A stretch of 8,672 nucleotides of DNA from an uncultured Arcobacter sp. GTDB lineage: Bacteria; Campylobacterota; Campylobacteria; Campylobacterales; Arcobacteraceae. The notes below the pieces were generated by a model that was not told the DNA's origin, searched no databases, and saw only the letters and a list, made by a program, of their open reading frames with translations. Of the stretch, positions 1 through 5,991 are shown piece by piece; the first letter of the stretch is position 1, and each line of letters begins with the position of its first letter. The position numbers were made by a program, and so were the translations under genes. The stretch covers positions 1-8,672 of the forward strand of contig CAJXWI010000079.1 in the NCBI GenBank assembly GCA_913062735.1, given 5' to 3'.

Positions 1-260
1 CAAATTACATAATATTTTAAGGTATCAATGGTTTTGCCATCCCCTATAAAGTTATCCCACCACCCTGCTTTTGCTTCATTGTTATATCGTCCTGCAGCAT
101 GATGTGAACCAGAAAGTGCATGACAAATCACGATTATATTAGACTTGTCCTCGTTTAATTCGCCATATGTTTCATATATAATTTCATAATTATCAAGAAT
201 CCGTCCACTTTCTAGTTTTAAAGGTTCTTCAAAATGTGCTGTTTTTGTTTCGATTTTCAA
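1..260 (-). CDS. metX: Homoserine O-acetyltransferase MetX, N-terminal part (cut by window edge)
   Basis: Reading the minus strand gives 86 codons of an alpha/beta-hydrolase-fold acyltransferase. In methionine synthesis MetX transfers an acetyl group from acetyl-CoA to L-homoserine in the cytoplasm. The visible segment begins LKIETKTAHF, passes YETYGELN, and contains VICHALSGSHHAAGRY followed by GWWDNFIG and the start of a YYVI strand. This run is highly characteristic of the MetX N-terminal region; the nucleophile elbow and the Asp and His of the triad lie beyond the window. The start is a TTG at 258-260, with GGA six bases upstream. An upstream ATG is in another frame, and the reading frame is closed by a stop about 50 bases upstream, so no ATG start is possible. 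It is divergent from the SDR gene. Some family members use succinyl-CoA instead, which cannot be decided from this part. Confidence 0.93.
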   Translation of the reverse strand, partial: MKIETKTAHFEEPLKLESGRILDNYEIIYETYGELNEDKSNIIVICHALSGSHHAAGRYNNEAKAGWWDNFIGDGKTIDTLKYYVI

Positions 261-296
261 TATACATCCAAATAATAAATTATTTAATTTTAAATT

Positions 297-302
297 ATTT
301 TA
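297..302 (-). promoter_or_regulatory. Candidate -10 element for metX
   Basis: On the minus strand the sequence TATGATAAAAT lies about 37-47 bases upstream of the metX TTG codon and resembles the -10 region of housekeeping promoters in AT-rich Campylobacterota, where a -35 box is often missing. The position would give a short leader. No metJ- or SAM-riboswitch-like structure was recognised in that leader. The region is so AT-rich that chance matches are likely. Confidence 0.3.
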
Positions 303-505
303 TCATAAAATAGATAAGCTTTCGTAAGGGCATCATTCTTAAAAAGAAGTAGCCAATTAGCTATAGAGATATTTTTATTTCATCTCAATAAAAAGAGGCA
401 TTTATGTTTCCAAGTTCAAGCATCTTTTTAAGCATTCTAAATAAGCCCCATTTACTAATTATTAAGAAAATTCTAAAAAGGAGGAAAAAGATTGCTTTCT
501 TTTTA

Positions 506-534
506 TTGTTTTCCTATAATTATATGCATATAAT
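506..534 (+). promoter_or_regulatory. Sigma-70-type promoter of the SDR gene
   Basis: TTGTTT at 506-511 and TATAAT at 529-534 are separated by 17 bases; a second TATAAT lies at 515-520. Transcription would begin near 541, giving a leader of about 33 bases before the TTG start at 574. The ATG at 535 sits at the edge of the -10 box and so would lie upstream of the transcript, which argues against its use as a start. Confidence 0.5.
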
Positions 535-573
535 ATGCTAAGATACGCCTTTAACAAGAATAAAAGGACAAAC

Positions 574-1290
574 TTGATTTTAGAAAACAAAGTAGTATTA
601 ATTACAGGGGCAAATGGTGGTTTAGGATTTGAACTGGTTAAAATGTTCTTAGATCAAAATGTAAAAAAAATTTATTGCGCCATCAGAAGTAATAAAGATG
701 CCTCTTCGCTAAAAGCTTTATCTTCAAAAGTTGAAATTATGATTCTTGACATTTCGAAACAAGAAAATATTAAAAACATTGCTTGTAAAATAAAAAATAT
801 TGATTTACTTGTAAATAATGCTGGTGCTAATAGCAAGAACAGAGTTTTTGAGAATTCTTCTTTAGATTTTGATGTTAATGTAATAGGAACATTAAATCTA
901 ACTAGAGCTTTATCCAAAAAAATTAACAAAAATGGCCTCATTATTAATATCACCTCTATAACAGCATTAATTAATAATCCACTTATTGCTTTATATTCTG
1001 CTTCAAAAAGCGCTTTACATTCACTAACACAAGCAATAAGAGCAGAAATGTCTTTACAAGAGATTCATGTATTAGAAGTATTACCAGGCCCTCTTGATAC
1101 GAATATGACAAAAGGAAGAGAAATGGAAAAAGCCAATCCAAAAGATGTAGCGAATGAAATTTACCTTGCTATAAAAAACAATGAAGAAGAAGTATATCCT
1201 GATACTTTTTCTAAAATGATAAAAAACAACTTAGATAAAGATGCAAAAGCTCTTGAAAAACAATTCCAAGAAGTTCTAAAAAACATATAA
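574..1290 (+). CDS. Classical SDR-family oxidoreductase (substrate unknown)
   Basis: A 238-residue cytoplasmic NAD(P)-dependent dehydrogenase or reductase with one Rossmann domain. All landmarks of the classical short-chain family are present (numbering from the TTG start): cofactor loop TGANGGLG at 11-18, NNAG at 81-84, and a tetrad of Asn102, Ser128, Tyr141 and Lys145, the last two in YSASK and Tyr 13 residues after Ser as usual. A PGP turn follows the last core strand. An acidic DIS after the third strand matches the usual adenine-contacting Asp. The start is chosen at TTG 574 because AAAAGGA lies five bases before it and the protein then begins right at the first strand (ILENKVVLITG). The ATG at 535 would add 13 residues without a ribosome site and overlaps the promoter. 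The gene stands alone, so neither substrate nor pathway can be inferred. Family assignment is firm. Confidence 0.93.
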   Translation: MILENKVVLITGANGGLGFELVKMFLDQNVKKIYCAIRSNKDASSLKALSSKVEIMILDISKQENIKNIACKIKNIDLLVNNAGANSKNRVFENSSLDFDVNVIGTLNLTRALSKKINKNGLIINITSITALINNPLIALYSASKSALHSLTQAIRAEMSLQEIHVLEVLPGPLDTNMTKGREMEKANPKDVANEIYLAIKNNEEEVYPDTFSKMIKNNLDKDAKALEKQFQEVLKNI

Positions 1291-1320
1291 GAAATAGAAA
1301 ACATTTTCTGTTTCTTATAT
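1285..1320 (+). terminator. Long stem-loop at the end of the SDR gene
   Basis: Arms 1285-1301 and 1304-1320 pair over 17 positions with a single G-U wobble and only two bases between them, so the innermost pairs must open to form a loop. The left arm contains the SDR stop codon (1288-1290). The stem is AT-rich and not followed by a strong T-run, so it may act as a terminator, an mRNA 3'-end stabiliser, or both. Confidence 0.5.
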
Positions 1321-1391
1321 TAAAAGCCCCAGTATCTTCTACTAAATCCACTTCTCAACATTTATATTTTCCACAATAGCATTTTAAAATC

Positions 1392-1420
1392 TTATCATAC
1401 GTTTTGAGTGTTTATATAAT
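1392..1420 (+). promoter_or_regulatory. Candidate promoter of the 346-residue protein gene
   Basis: TTATCA (1392-1397) and a perfect TATAAT (1415-1420) are 17 bases apart, with predicted initiation near 1427 and a ~34-base leader. A second -10-like TAAAAT (1450-1455) ends only five bases before the ATG and would produce an almost leaderless mRNA. Either could serve; the first fits the consensus better. Confidence 0.4.
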
Positions 1421-1460
1421 ACAAGATGTTTATTTCTAGGTATTTTAGATAAAATCATTT

Positions 1461-2501
1461 ATGATTAAAACAAAAAACTTACTTTTAAAAAACATTCAAA
1501 ATCCAAACATTTTTTTTGACATTTTACTTTCAATTCCAAAAGACATTTATTTAGAAAAAATCTTACTTTTATTAAAAAAAGAAAAAGAACTCGATTTTTT
1601 TCTTTTAGCAGAAGAAGCAATTGACAATAATTATGAAGTCTTTAAACTGGCTTTAGTACTTGATAAACTCGTATTTGTTTCTATCTTAAATACAAGAACA
1701 ATATTAGAATTATACAAAACACTCTCATACTTACACTATGATTATTTAAATCTTAATATAACAGAAAAAATCACTAAAGTATCCCCTACATTTAGCTTAG
1801 AGTTATATACCTTAATGAGTAAAAGTTGTGAAGAATTTATGGTTTCACCCTTGAATATTTTATTTATATCACTTTACGAAAAAAATAAACCCTATAAAAA
1901 AATTCTAGAATTATTTCAAGATAAAAATATCTTCATTATTCAAAGTGCCATAGAAATAAGTGCTCTGATAGGATTATCTCCCAAAGAGACAAAAGGAATA
2001 TATGAAGTATTTATAAGATTAATGAAAACTAAAAACCTTAACTTTGACAAAATAATACTTTCTTCTTCAAATAAAATGAAAAGAAAAAATAGAATTTTTG
2101 AGAATATTCTTGAATTATACGCCAAAGATGAACGCCAAGAAATAAAATACTCTTTGTCCAAAATTCTATTATTAAATAAATGCAAAGATCTAAAAAAACC
2201 ATGGTTTAAATTGTGTTTATTTTCATTAAGCAGTATAAACAAATACGATAAAGAAACTCTTCGAAATATATCTTTTATGCTAAATAATATCATCAATGAA
2301 AAACAAGACTATAAAATAATTATTGAATTTTTCAAAGAAGGAATAAAAACAGCGCAAATTCAAAATGATTTTCCAAAAAAAGACTTTACTGCTTTTATTA
2401 AAAACTTTACACAAAAGAATAACTCTATTTTTAATGATTTTGCAAAAGAAATCAATGCATCAAAAAATTCAGAGCTAATAAAAATACTTTCTTATTTTTA
2501 A
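1461..2501 (+). CDS. Hypothetical helical protein, 346 residues
   Basis: I do not recognise this protein. It is rich in Leu, Ile, Lys, Asn and Phe, has no signal peptide, no clear membrane span and no catalytic motif, and it reads as a succession of amphipathic helices (for example DIYLEKILLLLKKEKELDFFLLAEEA, split here by sense into helix pairs, and later IFENILELYAKDERQEIKYSLSKILLL). That pattern resembles an alpha-solenoid of HEAT or similar repeats, which would suggest a cytoplasmic scaffolding or protein-binding role; this is inference from appearance only. The ATG at 1461 is the only reasonable start, since the next Met is near residue 119, yet no clear Shine-Dalgarno sequence precedes it. 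The gene is monocistronic, convergent with the TetR gene and separated from it by a stem-loop. The long uninterrupted frame and native-like codon use support a real gene. Confidence 0.75.
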   Translation: MIKTKNLLLKNIQNPNIFFDILLSIPKDIYLEKILLLLKKEKELDFFLLAEEAIDNNYEVFKLALVLDKLVFVSILNTRTILELYKTLSYLHYDYLNLNITEKITKVSPTFSLELYTLMSKSCEEFMVSPLNILFISLYEKNKPYKKILELFQDKNIFIIQSAIEISALIGLSPKETKGIYEVFIRLMKTKNLNFDKIILSSSNKMKRKNRIFENILELYAKDERQEIKYSLSKILLLNKCKDLKKPWFKLCLFSLSSINKYDKETLRNISFMLNNIINEKQDYKIIIEFFKEGIKTAQIQNDFPKKDFTAFIKNFTQKNNSIFNDFAKEINASKNSELIKILSYF

Positions 2502-2516
2502 AGAAAAAATAAGAAA
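2488..2516. terminator. Bidirectional stem-loop between convergent genes
   Basis: A perfect 12-bp stem (2488-2499 with 2505-2516) encloses a five-base loop and overlaps the stop codon of the 346-residue protein gene. One arm is T-rich and the other A-rich, so a T-run is present whichever strand is transcribed. This suits a shared terminator for this gene and the convergent TetR gene ending at 2536. Confidence 0.6.
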
Positions 2517-2535
2517 AGCAATTTTGAAGCTTATT

Positions 2536-3108
2536 CTACTTTTTGTAAACAATCTCATGAAGATTATTTAGTACTGATTCTGATATTTCATTGGCCAAAC
2601 TATCGTTTTGAACAGCACGTGCTAGAGTAACTCCCCCAATAAGCATTGAAATATTTGATAAAACCTTTTCTTTATCTTTTTCATTTAATAAATCTTTTGA
2701 AGCATTATCAATGATTTTATTTAGTTCTTCTTCATATACTAATTTAATATCATCATCAAAACGAGCAACTTCGCAGGAGAGACTCTGTAAACCACAACTT
2801 TCATTTAAATTGCATTGACGTTTTTCACCCATATAAAACTTTGAAAATTCCCTCCACCAATTATCTCCATATTTATTTTTAAATGAAACAACTCCTTCGT
2901 TAAAGTCATTTAAAGAAGATGAGACAGAAGCTTTAAAAACAGCTACTTTTGATTTAAAATGAACATAAAATGCGCCAGAAGTAACGCCTGCTTCTTTAGC
3001 AAGGCCATCAATTCCAATTCCTCCAAAACCTTTTGCTTTAAAGGTTCGATTAGCTGCTTCTAATATACGTAACTTTGTTTCTTCTTTTTTTTGTTTTTTA
3101 TTTATCAT
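2536..3108 (-). CDS. TetR/AcrR-family transcriptional repressor
   Basis: A 190-residue dimeric DNA-binding protein, usual length for the family. The N-terminal TetR domain spans about residues 12-58: helix 1 TKLRILEAANRTF, then the helix-turn-helix within IGIDGLAKEAGVTSGAFYVHFKSK (split: GLAKEAG and GAFYVHF, residues 35-51), where FYxHFxSK is the family signature. The C-terminal ligand and dimer domain contains WWREF, then three cysteines at 99, 105 and 112, and an EVAR segment typical of the subgroup with a conserved Cys before a helix. It starts at ATG 3106-3108, with TAAGG six bases upstream. It is divergent from the tautomerase gene, and the duplicated palindrome in the promoter of that gene is its obvious operator. 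It probably represses the tautomerase until a small inducer, or cysteine modification, releases it; the effector is unknown. Confidence 0.93.
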   Translation of the reverse strand: MINKKQKKEETKLRILEAANRTFKAKGFGGIGIDGLAKEAGVTSGAFYVHFKSKVAVFKASVSSSLNDFNEGVVSFKNKYGDNWWREFSKFYMGEKRQCNLNESCGLQSLSCEVARFDDDIKLVYEEELNKIIDNASKDLLNEKDKEKVLSNISMLIGGVTLARAVQNDSLANEISESVLNNLHEIVYKK

Positions 3109-3137
3109 TAAAAGCCTTATAAACTGTATCTTAAAGA

Positions 3138-3146
3138 ATTATAGCA
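3138..3146 (-). promoter_or_regulatory. Extended -10 promoter of the tetR-type gene
   Basis: The minus strand reads TGCTATAAT here, a perfect TATAAT with the TGn extension that compensates for a weak -35. Initiation near 3131 would leave a ~23-base leader containing TAAGG. The operator lies about 36 bases further upstream, so direct autorepression would need an effect at a distance. Confidence 0.5.
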
Positions 3147-3175
3147 TTGTTTTTAAAATATTTTCTTAAAAAACC

Positions 3176-3204
3176 TTGACAAAATAACGAACGTTATGTA
3201 TACT
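3176..3204 (+). promoter_or_regulatory. Consensus sigma-70 promoter of the tautomerase gene
   Basis: TTGACA (3176-3181, perfect -35) and TATACT (3199-3204) are separated by exactly 17 bases. Initiation is expected near 3211, leaving a ~56-base leader before the ATG at 3267. The 17-base spacer coincides with the left operator arm, so bound repressor would block RNA polymerase directly. A full -35 consensus is unusual in this AT-rich window and suggests strong output when derepressed. Confidence 0.85.
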
Positions 3205-3224
3205 TCACATAACGTTCGTTATTT
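3182..3224. promoter_or_regulatory. Double TetR-type operator overlapping the promoter
   Basis: The arms 3182-3198 (AAATAACGAACGTTATG) and 3208-3224 are perfect reverse complements over 17 bases, separated by nine bases that hold the -10 box. Each arm is also a palindrome on its own: ATAACG, two bases, CGTTAT (3184-3197 and 3209-3222). The centres are 25 bases apart. This suits two repressor dimers, one covering the promoter spacer and one the transcription start. The adjacent divergent TetR protein is the likely binder. Confidence 0.88.
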
Positions 3225-3266
3225 ATAAATAATTCTTAGCTAAGATAAATAAAACAAGGAAATAAA

Positions 3267-3683
3267 ATGCCATTAACATTAACACTAACAAAAGGTGTAC
3301 TTAAAGAAGGTACAGAAAAACAAGCAGTAAAAGAACTAAGTGATTTGATGTTAAAACATCATGGATTAACAGGAAATAAAGTAATGACTCCTAATATAAC
3401 TGCAACAGTACATGTTTTAGAGAAGAGTGCAACATTCTCAGGGGGAGAAGAGTTTTCAGGCGTTTGGATTGAGTGGAAAGTACCCTCTTTTGCTTTTGCA
3501 ACAAAAACAGTCCAAGAAGCTTATTTTGAGGAAGCAACACAGTTTATTCATGATTTATCTGGTAAAAAACAGCCAAAAAACAATATTTATATCAATGTCG
3601 TGCATGCAGTTGATGGGGCTTGGAATTTAGATGGCAGAGCCATGAGCAATGAAGCAATAGGAGAAGAACTTTCAAAGGGATAG
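3267..3683 (+). CDS. Tautomerase-superfamily enzyme (4-oxalocrotonate tautomerase-like)
   Basis: A 138-residue cytoplasmic protein beginning MPLTLTLTKG. After removal of Met the N-terminal Pro would be the catalytic base, the hallmark of the 4-oxalocrotonate tautomerase/MIF superfamily. The length fits the two beta-alpha-beta-unit members (such as CaaD-like, malonate semialdehyde decarboxylase-like or MIF-like proteins) rather than the ~62-residue short form. The second unit runs from about GVWIEWKVPSF (65-75) to INVVHAVDGAWNLDGRAMS (109-127, the first 19 residues), a stretch I associate with uncharacterised tautomerase-like proteins. AAGGA lies six bases before the ATG. It is expressed from the strong TetR-controlled promoter and stands as a single-gene transcription unit. 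The substrate is unknown: enol-keto tautomerisation, decarboxylation and hydrolytic dehalogenation all occur in the superfamily. Confidence 0.85.
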   Translation: MPLTLTLTKGVLKEGTEKQAVKELSDLMLKHHGLTGNKVMTPNITATVHVLEKSATFSGGEEFSGVWIEWKVPSFAFATKTVQEAYFEEATQFIHDLSGKKQPKNNIYINVVHAVDGAWNLDGRAMSNEAIGEELSKG

Positions 3684-3825
3684 TTTTATAAAAAATCTTA
3701 CAAAATATACTGAAGAAATAGACTTTCTTATACCTGAGCCTTTACAAGATTTATTTAATATAAAAAATATTAATATTGCTGTTGAGATGATAGAAAAAGA
3801 AGTATCCATATATAGTCCTGATTAA
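3661..3825 (+). pseudogene. Open frame without a start codon, downstream of the tautomerase
   Basis: A 54-codon frame runs from just after a TAG at 3658-3660 to TAA at 3823-3825, in the +1 frame relative to the end of the tautomerase gene. It has protein-like composition, for example IDFLIPEPLQDLFN and AVEMIEKEVSIYSPD, but contains no ATG, GTG or TTG until an ATG 12 codons from the end. AAAGGGA at 3674-3680 would be a good ribosome site, but only an ATA follows at suitable distance. It could be the tail of a decayed downstream gene, a product of +1 frameshifting, or chance. No family is recognised. Confidence 0.25.
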
Positions 3826-3835
3826 ATTTAATCAG
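3818..3835 (+). terminator. Palindrome downstream of the tautomerase
   Basis: CTGATTAAATTTAATCAG is a perfect 18-base palindrome that spans the stop codon of the startless frame and is followed by ATTATAT. If folded with an open centre it forms a 6-bp stem and six-base loop, a modest terminator candidate for the tautomerase transcript. The weak T-run keeps confidence low. Confidence 0.35.
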
Positions 3836-3910
3836 ATTATATCACATAATATTGTTATTTAATTAAACTGAACAAATGTATACTTTTAACTTATTGTTAC
3901 CTATCTCGAC

Positions 3911-3937
3911 AATGGGAAATTTAAAAACTTTCCCATT
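3911..3937 (-). terminator. Stem-loop across the stop codon of the chemoreceptor gene
   Basis: A perfect 9-bp stem (3911-3919 with 3929-3937, AATGGGAAA against TTTCCCATT) has a nine-base loop holding the TAA of the chemoreceptor gene. The 5' arm on the minus strand encodes most of the terminal EWES residues. No T-run follows, so it may be a terminator of the weak type or an mRNA-end stabiliser. Confidence 0.4.
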
Positions 3938-5981
3938 CGTTATCTTTGACTGATGACGTGATTACTTCTGGTTTTGTAACTTTTCTAGGTGTACTATCTA
4001 CTTCCAGAAGTACATCAATTTTTTCAATATCTTTTGATTTTAAAATCTTTTTAGAATTGACAATTTCAAGACTATCTTTAGGTATATTTTTATTTATAAG
4101 AAGGTCAATATTTTTTGCTTTTACACTATTTTTTCCATCAAATTCTTTTTCATTGGCATCATTTACAATTGAATTTGCAACGTACTGTGTCTCAATTGCA
4201 ATATCTTTTGTTTGTTCAGATACCGCAGCATTTGTTTGTGTTTGTTGGTCTAGTTGCGTTATTGCATCGTTGATTTGCTCAATTCCTGTTTGTTGTTCTT
4301 TTGAGGCATTTGATACACCTTGAATCAAAGACATTGTTTTTTGAATATTCACATTTAAGGTACTATACCCTTCAATCATATTATCTGATATTTGTTTACC
4401 TTCAATTGATTTACTCGTAGCATTTTCTACTAAATCTTTAATCTCTTTTGCCACTTCTGCAGATCTACTTGCAAGATTTCTCACTTCTTGAGCAACTACT
4501 GCGAATCCTTTACCTGCTTCACCCGCAGTGGCCGCTTCAACTGCTGCATTTAAAGATAAGATATTGGTTTGAAAGGCAATTTGATCAATTAAACCAATTG
4601 AGTCATTTATAGCTGTTACTTGAGAGTTTAGCCCATCCATTGCTTCAGTTGTTTGATTGGCAAGAGATTCTCCTTTTTCAACTGCTGCTGTTACTTCTTG
4701 CGAATAGGTCGTCATTTTATCTATGCTTTCATTATTACTTACAACTGTTGCTGTTATTTCTTCTAAAGCTGCGGCTGTCTCTTCTAAACTAGATGCAGTT
4801 TCATTTGAACCTCTGTTTAATTTATCCACATTAGTAAGTAAATTGTTTGCACTACCTTGAAGGGTAAGTCCATTAGATTTGTTTTCAGAAAGCATTTTAC
4901 TGATTGTCTGAGCAAGTGAATTTAAACCTTCTGCTGTATCACCTGATGAATTTGTAATTCTATAGGTGAAATTTAGTGATTGGAATTCTTTTAAAGCATC
5001 TTCAAGTTTATTTAAATCCTCACAAACATTTTTTGAAATAACAGTCAGCATTTCATTAAAAATAATTTTTAATTCTTCCAAACTTTTATTTTGAGTACAA
5101 GCTTCTATTTCTTGTTTAACATATCCATCTTTTACCAAAGAAACCACTCTTTTTACATCATTAATTAAATCTGTATCTTGCTCAATCAAAGACTTAGTTT
5201 TTGAAATATTATCATTTACAACTTTTGCCATTTTTGATATTTCATCTTTTGCACTACTATCTAATAAAGATACATCTGAAATTTCCTGATTTAAATACTT
5301 GAAAAAATCTAATAACCCAACTTGAAAATTCTCAATTGACTTATTAATAGTTCTTCCAAGTAAAACGGATAGTAAAATCGTGATTAATATACTAAGTGCT
5401 GCTATTGACAAAAACATGTTAAGTGAGAGTTGAATAATAGATTCAGTGTCATCTTGATTGGCTTCTACAACTTTATAAGTAGCCTCTGTGAAAAAGTCCA
5501 TATTATCTCGCATGACACCATAATCAGAAAGATAAGAAGAAAAATAAAATGCTTTTGCATCTTCTATTTCTTTTGATTGAACCAAAGAAATTAATCTTTG
5601 AGTATTTTTTGCAGTTTTATTATAATAAGTATCAAATTCTTCAAATTTTGCTTCTTTATCCCGCATGTCATCAAAGAGCAAGTTTTTAAACTTATCAAAT
5701 CTTTGTCTAACTTGTTTTAAATTGTTATTGACGCCATTTTCTATTTTATCATTAATTTTATCGCCACTTTTAATATTCATAATCTGTATTAAGGATAGAT
5801 TAGATTGGTAGGAGTCTCTATCAGCTTCTAGTAAAAAAGTAATACCAGCAAAATCCTTACTACTTAATTTTCCAACATTTGATTTTATCTCTTTAATATT
5901 ATAAGAAATAAAAATACTTGATACAAGGGAAATCACAATTAAGATTAAAAATGAACCTATTATTTTATTTTTTATAGTCAC
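3921..5981 (-). CDS. Methyl-accepting chemotaxis protein with C-terminal CheR-tether-like pentapeptide
   Basis: A 686-residue inner-membrane chemoreceptor. It has a first membrane span at about 8-27, a mostly helical periplasmic domain at about 29-185 (four-helix-bundle type, with no Cache pocket evident), a second span at about 186-209, then a HAMP and linker region at about 210-370. The methyl-accepting and signalling coiled coil covers about 380-605. Methylation-type helices are EETAAALEE (400-408) and a Gln/Glu-rich stretch near 563-585. The hairpin tip is [20 protein letters not shown] followed by [16 protein letters not shown] (471-506), which contacts CheA and CheW. The ARAG arginine of many receptors is Thr485 here, a variant I associate with Campylobacterota. 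An ~80-residue charged linker ends in EWESF, like the NWETF/NWESF tether for CheR and CheB. The start is GTG with AAGGAG six bases before it; that site overlaps the stop of the upstream solute-binding gene, so translation is probably coupled. Confidence 0.95.
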   Translation of the reverse strand: MTIKNKIIGSFLILIVISLVSSIFISYNIKEIKSNVGKLSSKDFAGITFLLEADRDSYQSNLSLIQIMNIKSGDKINDKIENGVNNNLKQVRQRFDKFKNLLFDDMRDKEAKFEEFDTYYNKTAKNTQRLISLVQSKEIEDAKAFYFSSYLSDYGVMRDNMDFFTEATYKVVEANQDDTESIIQLSLNMFLSIAALSILITILLSVLLGRTINKSIENFQVGLLDFFKYLNQEISDVSLLDSSAKDEISKMAKVVNDNISKTKSLIEQDTDLINDVKRVVSLVKDGYVKQEIEACTQNKSLEELKIIFNEMLTVISKNVCEDLNKLEDALKEFQSLNFTYRITNSSGDTAEGLNSLAQTISKMLSENKSNGLTLQGSANNLLTNVDKLNRGSNETASSLEETAAALEEITATVVSNNESIDKMTTYSQEVTAAVEKGESLANQTTEAMDGLNSQVTAINDSIGLIDQIAFQTNILSLNAAVEAATAGEAGKGFAVVAQEVRNLASRSAEVAKEIKDLVENATSKSIEGKQISDNMIEGYSTLNVNIQKTMSLIQGVSNASKEQQTGIEQINDAITQLDQQTQTNAAVSEQTKDIAIETQYVANSIVNDANEKEFDGKNSVKAKNIDLLINKNIPKDSLEIVNSKKILKSKDIEKIDVLLEVDSTPRKVTKPEVITSSVKDNEWESF

Positions 5982-5991
5982 GATGTACTCC

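Larger units (their letters stand above)
261..573. other. AT-rich divergent intergenic region between metX and the SDR gene
   Basis: No convincing gene is present in these 313 bases. What can be seen: a candidate metX promoter near 297-307; three short stem-loops in a row (stems 336-340/344-348, 350-353/360-363 and 366-370/382-386); a strong orphan Shine-Dalgarno sequence AAGGAGG at 478-484; and a promoter for the SDR gene at 506-534, around which lies the 12-base palindrome TATATGCATATA (521-532). A 45-codon plus-strand frame (404-541) and a short minus-strand frame are open but show no family resemblance. The stretch could include remnants of a decayed gene. Confidence 0.55.

Noticed and set aside
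261..400. Possible SAM-type riboswitch in the metX leader
   Set aside because: The likely leader is only about 45 bases, lacks the conserved core of known SAM riboswitch classes, and the hairpins lie upstream of the candidate promoter.
404..541. 45-codon plus-strand frame with AGAGG five bases before its ATG
   Set aside because: The product is a low-complexity Ile/Leu/Lys/Phe peptide without family resemblance, it runs through the SDR promoter, and the opposite strand is equally open. It is reported only as part of the orphan ribosome-site observation.
672..953. 93-residue minus-strand frame opposite the SDR gene, and the similar 118-residue frame at 1940-2296
   Set aside because: Both are antisense to real genes and show no motif or ribosome site.
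3427..3630. 67-residue plus-strand frame inside the tautomerase gene
   Set aside because: It lies wholly within the tautomerase gene in another frame, has no ribosome site, and the tautomerase frame carries recognisable motifs.
3946..4323. 125-residue plus-strand frame opposite the chemoreceptor C-terminus
   Set aside because: It is a shadow of the chemoreceptor coding strand; Ser/Cys/Phe-rich composition is typical of the antisense of such repeats.
4521..4530. Thr485 in place of the conserved Arg of the chemoreceptor tip (AATAGEAG rather than AARAGE)
   Set aside because: I recall the ATAGEAGKG variant as usual in Campylobacterota receptors, so it is more likely a lineage feature than a defect.
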